38,147 nucleotides of DNA. Source: Anaerobaca lacustris. GTDB lineage: Bacteria > Planctomycetota > Phycisphaerae > Sedimentisphaerales > Anaerobacaceae. Position numbers and translations under genes: made by a program. The notes below the pieces were generated by a model. That model saw nothing but the letters and a program-made list of their open reading frames with translations, searched no databases and was not told where the DNA came from. The stretch's first letter is position 1, and each line of letters begins with the position of its first letter. The stretch is taken from contig NZ_JASCXX010000036.1 in assembly GCF_030012215.1 (NCBI RefSeq), positions 1 through 38,147 of the forward strand, in the 5' to 3' direction. Shown here in pieces: positions 25,551-32,563 of this stretch.

Positions 25551-25624
25551 CCTCCGAAATGAACAATCCGGACCCCTCAAAAGCCCCCCCCCGTGAACTG
25601 GAAAAGTGAGAGTTGGCCGGTGAC

Positions 25625-26368
25625 CTATGCGTAGGCAGCCTGTGGGCGGCGACCATCATCGGACTTACGGGCCTCGCTATAGGCCTGAGCCATCTTTTCA
25701 GTGGAGGGCGCCAGGTAGACCGAGGTCGTCTTGAGGCTTCGATGTCCCACCTGTTTCTGCACGACCGGAAGGGGCACGCCCCGGTCCACCACGTAGTGCA
25801 TCAGATGGCTGTGCCTCAATGAGTGCACGGTGAACATCTTCAGATCCCTGCCGTGCCGGTCTTTGCCATAAACCTGCTGCAAGCCGGCCTTGGTGACATA
25901 GTGCTGGAAGATCTGGCGGATGCGGTTTTCGGTATAGGGGGTATTCCAGCGTTTTCCAGGGTGAAATAGGTAGGCATCGGCTTTGAGGACCTTTTCATCC
26001 CGCTTGTTCATCAGGCCCTTGTACCTCAGGAGGCTCTTGAGTTCATTGGTCAGGCCTCTGGGCAGATAGCTGACGCGTGGGTGTCTGGTCTTGGTATTCT
26101 CGGCCGGGAAGAAGACCGTACTGCGGCTGAAGTGCACGTGCTTGATCTGAATGCGAACGAACTCCCCGACCCGGCAGCCCAGTTCGTAGATCACCTGGAA
26201 CATCAGTTTGTGATGGTACTGATCGACACTGTCGAAGAACTGCTGCAATTCATCCTGGGTCAGATAGCGGATGATCTCGCCGAAACGCTCGTATCGCTTG
26301 GCTCGTCTCGATTGTCTGCGTGCGTTGTGCCGCACGGCGGCGGGTTCATTGGGGCGGATGGTCTCCAT
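25625..26368 (-). CDS. Tyrosine recombinase/integrase (short, XerA-like)
   Basis: 247 residues. The catalytic set is complete: Arg ~66 in YELGCRVGEFVRIQIKHV, Lys in the NTKTRHPR beta-turn, HSLRHSH (His ~182, Arg ~185), His ~209 in QVGHRS and nucleophile Tyr ~218 in TTSVYLAPS. It lacks a long N-terminal arm-binding domain and has only ~40 residues before the catalytic core, so it is short for an integrase and closer to XerA-type or compact archaeal recombinases. The ATG 26368 has no SD but a TATA-like box at leaderless distance and a palindrome over the start region, so self-regulation is likely. It may promote integration, excision or multimer resolution of the element to its right. Confidence 0.88.
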   Translation of the reverse strand: METIRPNEPAAVRHNARRQSRRAKRYERFGEIIRYLTQDELQQFFDSVDQYHHKLMFQVIYELGCRVGEFVRIQIKHVHFSRSTVFFPAENTKTRHPRVSYLPRGLTNELKSLLRYKGLMNKRDEKVLKADAYLFHPGKRWNTPYTENRIRQIFQHYVTKAGLQQVYGKDRHGRDLKMFTVHSLRHSHLMHYVVDRGVPLPVVQKQVGHRSLKTTSVYLAPSTEKMAQAYSEARKSDDGRRPQAAYA

Positions 26369-26886
26369 GCAAATGTGAAATCACATCGGTATAAAAACCT
26401 TGTGTCGGTCACCCCATTCACAGACACAGGAGAACCGAAAAGCTTAAATACTTCAGAGTCTTCACAGTCATAAGGCTCAGAAAGACCCACGGGCATCACA
26501 CCTGTCGCGACCTTGCGGACGCTCACGTCACAAGAAGCCGATGCAGGAGATGATAGGACCGCGTGCTCCGGCCATCTCGATAGCCCCGCCACTTCGGCGT
26601 ATTCCGGCCCGCAAGACCTGGAATACCATGCAATCGCCAGACCCCCATCGCTGGCCTTCATAGCCACAGCTTTCTCCATCCCTCTCACATCCAGCGTTTC
26701 GGCCTCGAATGTCACATCCACTTCTGCCCCGCCCTTCTCCTTTGAGTTCACCCTCTTCCAGCCCGTAAAACCCGGAATACCCTGAAATACCCCCCTACCG
26801 GCAGATGCCGTCATGCCAACTGCCACCACGTGGGGCGTCTCGTTGTCCTGTTCTATATGCCACCTGCCAGGACCATCTGTGCCCAC
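26260..26886 (-). CDS. Doubtful hypothetical frame (208 aa)
   Basis: An open minus-strand frame with some coding-like composition (GAEVDVTFEAETLDVRGMEK, ASDGGLAIAWYSRSCGPEYA). It has no clear SD, reads through the recombinase promoter and ends inside the recombinase gene in another frame. A plus-strand TATA-like sequence (GCTTAAATAC near 26440) also lies inside it. I recognise no domain. Only the upstream part (~26480-26886) could be a real or decayed gene. Otherwise 26.4-27.07 kb has no supported gene. Confidence 0.2.
   Translation of the reverse strand: MGTDGPGRWHIEQDNETPHVVAVGMTASAGRGVFQGIPGFTGWKRVNSKEKGGAEVDVTFEAETLDVRGMEKAVAMKASDGGLAIAWYSRSCGPEYAEVAGLSRWPEHAVLSSPASASCDVSVRKVATGVMPVGLSEPYDCEDSEVFKLFGSPVSVNGVTDTRFLYRCDFTFAWRPSAPMNPPPCGTTHADNRDEPSDTSVSARSSAI
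26373..26397 (-). promoter_or_regulatory. Leaderless archaeal-type promoter with palindromic operator for the recombinase
   Basis: On the minus strand TTTTTATA (26397-26390) is centred 25.5 nt upstream of the ATG at 26368. Between box and start lies ATGTGA-TT-TCACAT (26386-26373), a perfect 6-bp inverted repeat at the expected transcription start. Binding there would block initiation. Confidence 0.65.
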
Positions 26887-27011
26887 ACCATGGCTCGTGC
26901 CCGTTGGCTGCCCGCCGCACGACTGCGCACCTGCACCGTCGGCGTTTCGCTGCTGATGCTGATGGTCACACCGCGGCCTTCGAGCCGGTCTGCCTGGCTG
27001 ATCGCTCCCGC

Positions 27012-27035
27012 AAAAAGGTCGCTCCGTGGGCGACC
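27012..27035 (-). terminator. Hairpin + T5 on the minus strand
   Basis: On the minus strand GGTCGC-CCACGGA-GCGACC is followed by TTTTT. It lies ~40 bp downstream, in the minus sense, of the palindromic TATA box at 27071-27082. A transcript started there would end after only a few tens of nucleotides. Confidence 0.5.
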
Positions 27036-27070
27036 TCTCTCGGCCTTCGATATCTCAGCATCAGCCAAAA

Positions 27071-27123
27071 GGTATAAATACCCCATCATCCTGTACGATC
27101 GTACGGATTGGTATCATCCAATC
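27071..27123 (+). promoter_or_regulatory. Palindromic TATA box with two operator-like inverted repeats
   Basis: GGTATAAATACC (27071-27082) is a symmetric TATA-like box. It is followed by the perfect palindrome GTACGATCGTAC (27093-27104) at the expected transcription start, and by GATTGG-TATCAT-CCAATC (27106-27123). The gene start at 27143 lies 66 nt from the box centre, so the transcript would have a ~40-nt leader containing the second repeat. The symmetry allows transcription in both directions. Confidence 0.6.
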
Positions 27124-27142
27124 GATCAGGAATAACCGGAAC

Positions 27143-27412
27143 ATGGCAAAACCCGAAACTGTTTTCAAAGTGGGCGCCGTCCGGGCCTCGATATTCAGAA
27201 ATACCGTTGAGCGAAACGGCCAGAGTATCCCGTTGCCCAAGGTGGTCATCGAAGTCCGCTACAAGGACAAGACAGGCCAATGGAACGGAACCAACAGCCT
27301 CAGTCTCAACGACATCCCCAAGGCGATCCTGGCCCTCCAGAAGGCATTTGAGTATCTGACCGGGCACAAAGAGCCCGAATCACCCGAAAGCCTCTCCACA
27401 GGCCCCCAATAG
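27143..27412 (+). CDS. Small conserved hypothetical protein (89 aa)
   Basis: The sequence FKVGAVRASIFRNTVERNGQ, LPKVVIEVRYKDKTGQWNGT, NSLSLNDIPKAILALQKAFE has a beta-hairpin, strand, helix layout. It resembles a family of small proteins found on bacterial and archaeal plasmids and phages (K-x-G-x-V-x-A-S/T-I/V-W/F followed by a Y-K-D-K-x-G-x-W hairpin and a final helix). I cannot name its function; a nucleic-acid-binding fold is possible. It has its own operator-rich promoter and is the first plus-strand gene before the Ubl cassette. Confidence 0.7.
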   Translation: MAKPETVFKVGAVRASIFRNTVERNGQSIPLPKVVIEVRYKDKTGQWNGTNSLSLNDIPKAILALQKAFEYLTGHKEPESPESLSTGPQ

Positions 27413-27549
27413 GCCCAGAAGCCCACTTCCCACAAAGCATCGAGAGCTGAATTCTCATCCTGCTACCTGGAGGGCCGCAGGCACTTTTTCCATTCCCACC
27501 TCATCAACGCTCGGCCATATGGCCCGAGCTTCTATTCATACCCACAGAG

Positions 27550-27574
27550 CCTCTGGTCGTTCCAGGGGCCTTTT
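27550..27574 (+). terminator. Hairpin followed by CCTTTT between the small gene and the GHKL gene
   Basis: CCTCTGG-TCGTT-CCAGGGG forms a 7-bp stem (one G:T pair) followed by CC and TTTT. It could end the upstream transcript or act as a leader structure for the GHKL gene, which starts 68 nt later. Confidence 0.45.
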
Positions 27575-27641
27575 CGTGCGCGAACCTGATGGCGCGCTCG
27601 TTCAAACCAGCATGCCATCGCCATTCATGGAGGTATTGCCC

Positions 27642-29273
27642 ATGCAGATCATAAGAGCACAAGTCAGCGAACGCTTGCTGTCCAAGGCCACAAGGCTCTT
27701 CACCGGCGCCGTGGACGGTCGGATCATCGAGATCCTGCAGAACGCCAGAAGAGCGGGTGCCACAGAGGTGCACATCATCAACAGCAGCGGCCAGGTCACG
27801 GTTAGTGACAACGGTCGTGGCATCGAGGACTTTGCCGCACTATTGGACCTGGGCCGATCCGGCTGGGATGACCGCACCGAGTATGCCGAGGACCCGGCCG
27901 GCGTAGGTGTGTTCTGCCTGGCGCCGCGCGAAGTGTGCATCAAATCCGGCGGCAAACAGGCGGTCATTAAGGGCAAGGGCTGGACCGGCGAGCCGGTCGA
28001 GGTGTTGACGGCAGAGCGGTCCTGCAAGGGCACAGAGATTGTCTTCGACGATCAGCCCTGGCTGTTCGAGACGGTCCAGAAGCACGCGGTCTTCAGCGGC
28101 TTGACCGTGACTGTAGACGGCGAGCTGTGCGCACGTGAACCGTTCGTATCGGATACGGCATCGCCGCATCCGGAACTCGGCTGTCGGGTCGAGGTGCGCG
28201 AACGAAATACCCTGAGTCAGTGGCACACTCAATGGAAGCGCAGCTACTACGCCGACGACGTCCTGGTCAACTTTCACGGCCAGGTGGTGGCGTTTACCTA
28301 CATGCCCCTGAGCGAGCATTTGCAGTTCCTTGTCGACCTGACGGGCGAACCGACAGGGATTCGGCTGATGCTGCCGGCGAGAGTCCAACTCATCGAGAAC
28401 GATGCCCTGAACGAACTCAAGGCAGCGATCGAACGTGAGGCCTACCTGTACATCCAGAAGCGAGGCTCTCACAAGCTCAAATTCAGCGAATACCGCCGAG
28501 CCAAGGAGCTCGGCATCGCATTGCCGGAGGCCGACCCCGCGTTCCAGGTGGGTCTGCTGACCGGTGAACCTGTCGAACCGGTTGAGGTCACAAAGCCAAA
28601 GGACTTTCCACTGGCGCAGTGTTATCGCCTGGGTAAGACGTGCATGGATGCCGATGACGCGAACGAGGCGAACGTCCATCTTCTCTCGGCCCTGGGCACA
28701 TTCGAATCGCCCTTTGTCGTAGTGGACATCTCGCCGGACTACGACGGCTACACCTGGGCCCGATTGCCGACTGTCGAACAGGTCGAAGTCAAGGCCGGCA
28801 AGGAGATCCAGTCGCAGTACCTCTGGTGTGAGAGGCTGGTTGCCGTCGAAAGCATTCAGATTTCGGCCCATACCAGTGACGGCCGAACGTTCACATCGGT
28901 CGTGCCAATGGCCATCCGTGAACACACCCGGCCGGAAGGTGCAGGCACCTGGGTCGCGACCCATGTACTGGTGACACCGATGGCGAGAGACCAACTGAGC
29001 CCTGCCGACATCTGGTTTCACTGTGGGGGCTTCTCCGAAGACGGTGACACGTACGATACGCAACTGGAGGATTTCGAAGGACAGTTGAATCGGTTCTGGG
29101 CCGAGCTCATCGGACCGGGAGAATACCTTCGGCAGAGGCTCCTGGACTGCGTTCGAGATTTCGACCTCCAGTGGAAGCACATCAGTATCGAATCCAGCGG
29201 CAAGGTCTGGATCACCTACGAGGACGGCACCGCCCGGATGCTGCAACCGCCTGAGATCTCGGCTGCTTCGTGA
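27642..29273 (+). CDS. GHKL-superfamily ATPase (HSP90/MutL/MORC-type ATP-binding protein)
   Basis: 543 residues from ATG 27642 (GGAGGT SD 7 nt upstream; in-frame ATGs at 27519 and 27612 lack one). The Bergerat fold is clear: N-box GRIIEILQNARRAGATEVHI (Glu ~30, Asn ~34), G1 box VSDNGRGI (~54-61) and G2 box DPAGVGVFCLA (~84-94), with a GTEIVFDD strand further on. A central region (residues ~150-290) and a C-terminal half with no recognised domain follow (…YDGYTWARLPTVEQVEVKA, LVTPMARDQLSPADIWFHCG). There is no His-kinase dimerisation domain, so this is an HSP90/MORC-like ATP-driven clamp rather than a sensor kinase. It is the first large gene of the cassette. The association with Ubl genes suggests chaperone-like or remodelling work, which is inference. 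Confidence 0.85.
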   Translation: MQIIRAQVSERLLSKATRLFTGAVDGRIIEILQNARRAGATEVHIINSSGQVTVSDNGRGIEDFAALLDLGRSGWDDRTEYAEDPAGVGVFCLAPREVCIKSGGKQAVIKGKGWTGEPVEVLTAERSCKGTEIVFDDQPWLFETVQKHAVFSGLTVTVDGELCAREPFVSDTASPHPELGCRVEVRERNTLSQWHTQWKRSYYADDVLVNFHGQVVAFTYMPLSEHLQFLVDLTGEPTGIRLMLPARVQLIENDALNELKAAIEREAYLYIQKRGSHKLKFSEYRRAKELGIALPEADPAFQVGLLTGEPVEPVEVTKPKDFPLAQCYRLGKTCMDADDANEANVHLLSALGTFESPFVVVDISPDYDGYTWARLPTVEQVEVKAGKEIQSQYLWCERLVAVESIQISAHTSDGRTFTSVVPMAIREHTRPEGAGTWVATHVLVTPMARDQLSPADIWFHCGGFSEDGDTYDTQLEDFEGQLNRFWAELIGPGEYLRQRLLDCVRDFDLQWKHISIESSGKVWITYEDGTARMLQPPEISAAS

Positions 29274-29309
29274 GGCAGGCAGGACAATCCCAATCATCAT
29301 CAACCCAGC

Positions 29310-29339
29310 ATGGCACGCCATCCAATCGAGGCGTGCCAT
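29310..29339 (+). promoter_or_regulatory. Perfect 10-bp intercistronic hairpin
   Basis: ATGGCACGCC-(10 nt)-GGCGTGCCAT lies between the GHKL stop and the next start, and TTTT follows 7 nt later, just before the GGAGGT SD of the next gene. It could stabilise 3' ends, attenuate, or mark an RNA processing site. Confidence 0.6.
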
Positions 29340-29362
29340 CGCACGTTTTGGAGGTAAAGAAT

Positions 29363-30274
29363 ATGGCATGGAGACCAACACAGTATCTGGTAGAAGGCGA
29401 GCTCGACAACACCCATTTGGGCAAAGTCACCGGATGGATGCGGTTCGCCGGAATGAACGACAAGGTGACGCTTGATTTGGAAGGGGATTTCCACAGGGAC
29501 ATCCGCGGCGCGAAGATTCGCTTCACAGGCGATGCATCTGAGACAGACCCACCGGCCGATGCCAAAGAGTACATGGCGGGTTTTGCCCTGCATCACACCG
29601 GCAAGGTCGGCGACATGACGGCGGGCCTGCCACCAGCAGACTATGTGGCCGGCTATTGCTATCTGGAATGGTACGGTGAAGAGAACGGCCGCGTGGTCAT
29701 CGAGCTGGAACCGACACAGGTCGAGGTGATTGGGACACCGATCCCGGCGCGGGAGTCCTATCCTGTCTCACGGGACACCCAGAAACGCAACATGGCCGAG
29801 TTCCTCGGCGAGATTGCCGCCGAGACGAACCTGCCGGCAGAACGCGTGGTCTGTATCGGTGGCGATACGACGGTTACAGCCGACAGACGGACGGCCAACG
29901 ACAGGGTTCGCGGCATGAAGCTCCTGCCGCAGGAGATCCGTAAGATACTGCCGCCGCTCTATGCCCAGGATGGCAAGGGCGCAAAGGCCATTGCGTATCT
30001 GAAGTACTTCACTCCTTCAAGTTCATGGACTTGGTACATCACGGAAGGATCGCCCATCAAGGACGAGAGCGGCAAGGAGGTGGATTTTCACTTCTTCGGC
30101 CTGGTGGACGGCCAGGACAAAGAGCTGGGCTACGTAGCCTTGTCGGAGCTGGAAAGCGTTCGGGGTCCCATGGGCTTGCCCATCGAGCGCGATCTCTGGT
30201 GGAAGCCAAAGACCCTGGAAGAGATCGCGCCGGAGATGTTTCCGTCCGAGGAAAGAACGGAGGGACAGGGATGA
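29363..30274 (+). CDS. DUF2958-domain protein with an additional N-terminal domain
   Basis: 303 residues from ATG 29363 (GGAGGT SD). The N-terminal ~130 residues (QYLVEGELDNTHLGKVTGWM, KVTLDLEGDFHRDIRGAKIR, NGRVVIELEPTQVEVIG) form a beta-rich domain I cannot name. The C-terminal ~105 residues are DUF2958: MKLLPQEIRKILPPLYAQDG, AIAYLKYFTPSSSWTWYITE, VDFHFFGLVDGQDKELGYVA, LSELESVRGP and a closing WWKPKTLEEI. DUF2958 proteins are common on plasmids and integrative elements, often near PRTRC-type genes; their function is unknown. The stop overlaps the next start by 4 bp (ATGA). Confidence 0.85.
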   Translation: MAWRPTQYLVEGELDNTHLGKVTGWMRFAGMNDKVTLDLEGDFHRDIRGAKIRFTGDASETDPPADAKEYMAGFALHHTGKVGDMTAGLPPADYVAGYCYLEWYGEENGRVVIELEPTQVEVIGTPIPARESYPVSRDTQKRNMAEFLGEIAAETNLPAERVVCIGGDTTVTADRRTANDRVRGMKLLPQEIRKILPPLYAQDGKGAKAIAYLKYFTPSSSWTWYITEGSPIKDESGKEVDFHFFGLVDGQDKELGYVALSELESVRGPMGLPIERDLWWKPKTLEEIAPEMFPSEERTEGQG

Positions 30275-30711
30275 CGAGGAGATGCCAGAGTTCACGAGGT
30301 AACAATAGTGGTGCGAAGGCCAACGGCAAAGCTCTCAGTAGCACGGGCCGGGGCCAAAGACTCCTGCCGTATGCGATCCGCGAGAATCTGCCCATCCTGG
30401 GCTCGCAGCGCAGGCTCGGCGGCAGAGCAAAGGCCCTGGTGCGATGGTCTACCCTCGATGGCTCACGCGAATGGTACGTCACCGAAGGTTCGGCTCGAAG
30501 GACTCCGGACGGCAACGCCGTGGACTATCTGCTCTATGGCCTGGTCGTAGGGCAAGGCCGGAAGTTCGATTACTTCTGGCTGTCGGATGTGATGATGCAC
30601 CACAGTCCGGGGGGCATGCGTGTGGAGCGAGATTCTCGCTGGCGGCCGAAGAGGCTCGATGAGATCGCCCCGCAGATGTTCAGGTCCCAAGACAAAGAAC
30701 AGGAGGACTGA
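30271..30711 (+). CDS. Second DUF2958-domain protein
   Basis: 146 residues. After a basic, low-complexity N-terminus (~30 residues), the DUF2958 pattern is complete: RLLPYAIRENLPILGSQRRL, AKALVRWSTLDGSREWYVTE, VDYLLYGLVVGQGRKFDYFW, LSDVMMHHSPGGMRVERDSR, WRPKRLDEIAPQMF. It is a paralogue of the C-terminal half of its upstream neighbour, with which it overlaps by 4 bp. Tandem DUF2958 genes suggest that the two form a heteromer, or that one is a specialised copy. Confidence 0.8.
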   Translation: MTRRCQSSRGNNSGAKANGKALSSTGRGQRLLPYAIRENLPILGSQRRLGGRAKALVRWSTLDGSREWYVTEGSARRTPDGNAVDYLLYGLVVGQGRKFDYFWLSDVMMHHSPGGMRVERDSRWRPKRLDEIAPQMFRSQDKEQED

Positions 30712-30713
30712 TT

Positions 30714-31643
30714 ATGGAACAATACTGCCAGAATCCACTCTGTAACAACGAGGCCACCAAGGTCGTGGCGGTCTCTGTAGACAAGCCATCCGATCAGCGG
30801 CGATCGCTCTGTGCGGTCTGCGACGAGGCTTACTCCTGGGGCGTACAGCATGGTTGCATGAGGGCCACGCCCAAGAAGCTCTGGATTGCAGCTGTGACCC
30901 ACCGTGGCGATGTCGTTCATGCCAAGGCCGTTGCCGGGAAGGTCAAGGCGGTCAAGGCCCTGGCCGAGTACCTCAAGACCGAGGAAGGCTATGTGGGCCC
31001 GGCCGAGTTGCCCGGCATCTGCGCCTGGCTGGCCGAACACGATGAACGGTTGGGCATCGAGCTCTTCGCAGCATCGGTAGATGCCGCCGGCGAGGACTCG
31101 TGTTCCTGCGATGCACCGGACGATGCGAACGCTCGGAGATGCCTGATCATTGACCCTCCACCGCAGGAAGAGGGCCCGGAGCTGCTCTATCGCGCGGTCT
31201 ATGCCATCGACGTCAACGCACACAACGCCCATCAGGCCGCTGAACGGGCGTACGACATCATGACCGATCCAGAGTCCATGCGGCCGGTGCTCTATGTATT
31301 GGACGGCGATGGCTCCCAGAGCATTGTGGACCTGGCGGCCGAATCGTCACAGGCATCGGACAGATCTGAAGCCAGCGAATCGCAGGCAAAGGTGCGCAAA
31401 TTCATCCAGACGAACGGGACCCGCTGCCCGCAGTGCAGTAGCAAAGAGATCGACTTCGGTGGCGTCGAGCTGGATGCCCGCTGCGCCTATCAGGAAGGCT
31501 ACTGTCGGAGTTGTCAGGCGAGGTTCTGTGCCGTGTACCGGCTGGCGGGGTACGGATTGCACGTCGGCGGCTCGTTTGAGGTCCGTACCCTCTCAGACGA
31601 CCACGCCGCAGCCGGAGAGGATGGCCGACGAACTGAGAGCTGA
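30714..31643 (+). CDS. Zinc-finger protein with N-terminal and C-terminal Cys4 clusters
   Basis: 309 residues with an AGGAGG SD and only a 2-bp gap to the previous gene. The N-terminal finger has C5 and C10 (YCQNPLCNNEA) paired with C33 and C36 (CAVCDEAY). The middle (residues ~55-200) is mixed and holds a lone Cys pair (SCSCDAP). The C-terminal zinc ribbon is CPQCSSKEIDFGG…YCRSCQARFC. I know no family name for this arrangement. Two treble-clef/ribbon fingers imply nucleic-acid or protein binding, and in this cassette a substrate adaptor role is conceivable but unproven. Confidence 0.7.
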   Translation: MEQYCQNPLCNNEATKVVAVSVDKPSDQRRSLCAVCDEAYSWGVQHGCMRATPKKLWIAAVTHRGDVVHAKAVAGKVKAVKALAEYLKTEEGYVGPAELPGICAWLAEHDERLGIELFAASVDAAGEDSCSCDAPDDANARRCLIIDPPPQEEGPELLYRAVYAIDVNAHNAHQAAERAYDIMTDPESMRPVLYVLDGDGSQSIVDLAAESSQASDRSEASESQAKVRKFIQTNGTRCPQCSSKEIDFGGVELDARCAYQEGYCRSCQARFCAVYRLAGYGLHVGGSFEVRTLSDDHAAAGEDGRRTES

Positions 31644-31659
31644 CGAACGAACGTCGGCT
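31638..31659 (+). promoter_or_regulatory. 8-bp hairpin spanning the zinc-finger gene stop
   Basis: AGCTGACG-AACGAA-CGTCGGCT forms an 8-bp stem (one G:T pair) that includes the stop codon at 31641. It is one of several hairpins in the gaps of this cassette. Confidence 0.45.
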
Positions 31660-31697
31660 GTACCCACAATACAGAGAACCCATTGAAGGAGATTGCC

Positions 31698-32051
31698 ATG
31701 CTCAACGAAGTCTACGACACCATCGAGGCAGTCCTCGAAGGCCTCGATACCGGGGGCGAACCATCCCGTGCCTACGCCGAGGAGATCAAGATGCTCAAGG
31801 ATGTACTGGGCTATCCGGATCCTGCGGCCGATGCGCACGATGAGGCCATGAGGCGGTATCACATCGCCCGAAAGCTCGAACGATTGGGCATCGAAGCACA
31901 GGATGTGACCGTTGCGCTGCCGGTTGTGCCCGTCACACACTGGCTGGCCGGCACTTGCACGAACACTGCACCAGGCGCCCCCACAGAGCCGTGCGACCTG
32001 GCTCGACTGCTCCAGGTCCTCTGCGACACGATCCGCGCCGAGCTGAACTGA
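31698..32051 (+). CDS. Hypothetical small, largely helical protein (117 aa)
   Basis: The start is ATG 31698 with AAGGAG seven bases upstream. The sequence is acidic and helical at the start (MLNEVYDTIEAVLEGLDTGG, AYAEEIKMLKDVLGYPDPAA, DEAMRRYHIARKLERLGIEA), with a less ordered middle (TVALPVVPVTHWLAGTCTN) and a final helix. I do not recognise it. It is located directly before the Ubl gene, with a 208-bp gap. Confidence 0.6.
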   Translation: MLNEVYDTIEAVLEGLDTGGEPSRAYAEEIKMLKDVLGYPDPAADAHDEAMRRYHIARKLERLGIEAQDVTVALPVVPVTHWLAGTCTNTAPGAPTEPCDLARLLQVLCDTIRAELN

Positions 32052-32150
32052 GCATCCACACCGCATCGCATACACCCCCCCCCACAACGACACTTCACCT
32101 CTCTAACTGACCTACCCTCAGTAACCCGAACCCAGATGAAAGGATACACC

Positions 32151-32192
32151 ATGAACCCCAAGGGACACTCTGCGCGCAGTCCGCCTCTGTGA
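32151..32192 (+). CDS. Possible 13-aa leader peptide upstream of the Ubl gene
   Basis: ATG 32151 follows a GAAAGGA SD by 6 nt and encodes MNPKGHSARSPPL before TGA. A CTGCGCGCAG palindrome lies inside it. It sits in the 208-bp gap before the Ubl gene. It may be a translated leader that regulates the Ubl, or chance. Confidence 0.25.
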   Translation: MNPKGHSARSPPL

Positions 32193-32259
32193 CACGAGCA
32201 CAGCATCACACTCCATAGCAAACACGCTCACTGTATACACATACCGAAAGGAACAAACT

Positions 32260-32481
32260 ATGAAGATCCTGTTCATCAATAATTCAGGTGGCGGCTTCGC
32301 CGATTATCTGGACGTCAACGATCAAACGACTGTGTCGCAGTTCTTCAAGGACAAGATGCCTCATGAGCGGCCTGAAGACTATCTGATCCGCGTCAATCGC
32401 CAGCCGGTGCCGCGCGATTACGTGCTGCAAGCCAACGACCGCGTGACCGTCACGCCCACGAAGATCGAGGGGGCGGCATAG
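32260..32481 (+). CDS. Ubiquitin-like beta-grasp protein (ThiS/MoaD-like Ubl)
   Basis: 73 residues with an AAAGGAA SD. The beta-grasp order is visible: strand MKILFINNSG, strand YLDVNDQTTV, helix SQFFKDKMPHE, strands DYLIRVNRQPVPRDYVLQAN and DRVTVTPTKI. The C-terminus is IEGAA, not the usual GG, although the protein is the right size and lies three genes before an E1. In the cassette it is the probable modifier, activated by the ThiF-like protein and transferred by the E2-like protein. With -GAA, either the JAMM protease trims it to the Gly, or conjugation uses Ala, or it is not conjugated. ThiS/MoaD sulfur-carrier function is less likely because no thiamin or molybdopterin genes are near. 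Confidence 0.85.
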   Translation: MKILFINNSGGGFADYLDVNDQTTVSQFFKDKMPHERPEDYLIRVNRQPVPRDYVLQANDRVTVTPTKIEGAA

Positions 32482-32505
32482 CCGTTCCACGTGATGAACA
32501 TCACC

Positions 32506-32542
32506 AAGGGCATCTGTCTGCTTCTGGCGGGCAGGTGCCCTT
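32506..32542 (+). promoter_or_regulatory. Strong hairpin in the leader of the E2-RING gene
   Basis: AAGGGCA-T-CTG pairs with CAG-G-TGCCCTT around a 15-nt loop: ten pairs with one internal mismatch. It lies between the Ubl stop (32481) and the SD (GAAAGGA) of the next gene, so it could tune the ratio of modifier to E2. Confidence 0.5.
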
Positions 32543-32563
32543 TGCCATTTGAAAGGAACCATC

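Noticed and set aside
26513-27077. Plus-strand open frames in the region right of the recombinase
   Set aside because: Ser/Thr/Pro- or Arg/His-rich composition typical of antisense reading; no SD, although a TATA-like GCTTAAATAC lies near 26440.
26853-27089. Minus-strand 78-aa open frame starting at the palindromic TATA region
   Set aside because: Its ATG lies upstream of the TATA box it would need, the hairpin+T5 terminator lies inside it, and no family is recognisable.
27840-29381. Minus-strand 513-codon open frame
   Set aside because: It is antisense to the GHKL ATPase, whose ATP-binding boxes are complete; the antisense frame shows no domain.
32260-32481. ThiS/MoaD sulfur carrier for thiamin or molybdopterin synthesis
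   Set aside because: No biosynthetic neighbours; JAMM, E1 and E2-like genes indicate a protein-modifier pathway, and the C-terminus lacks GG.
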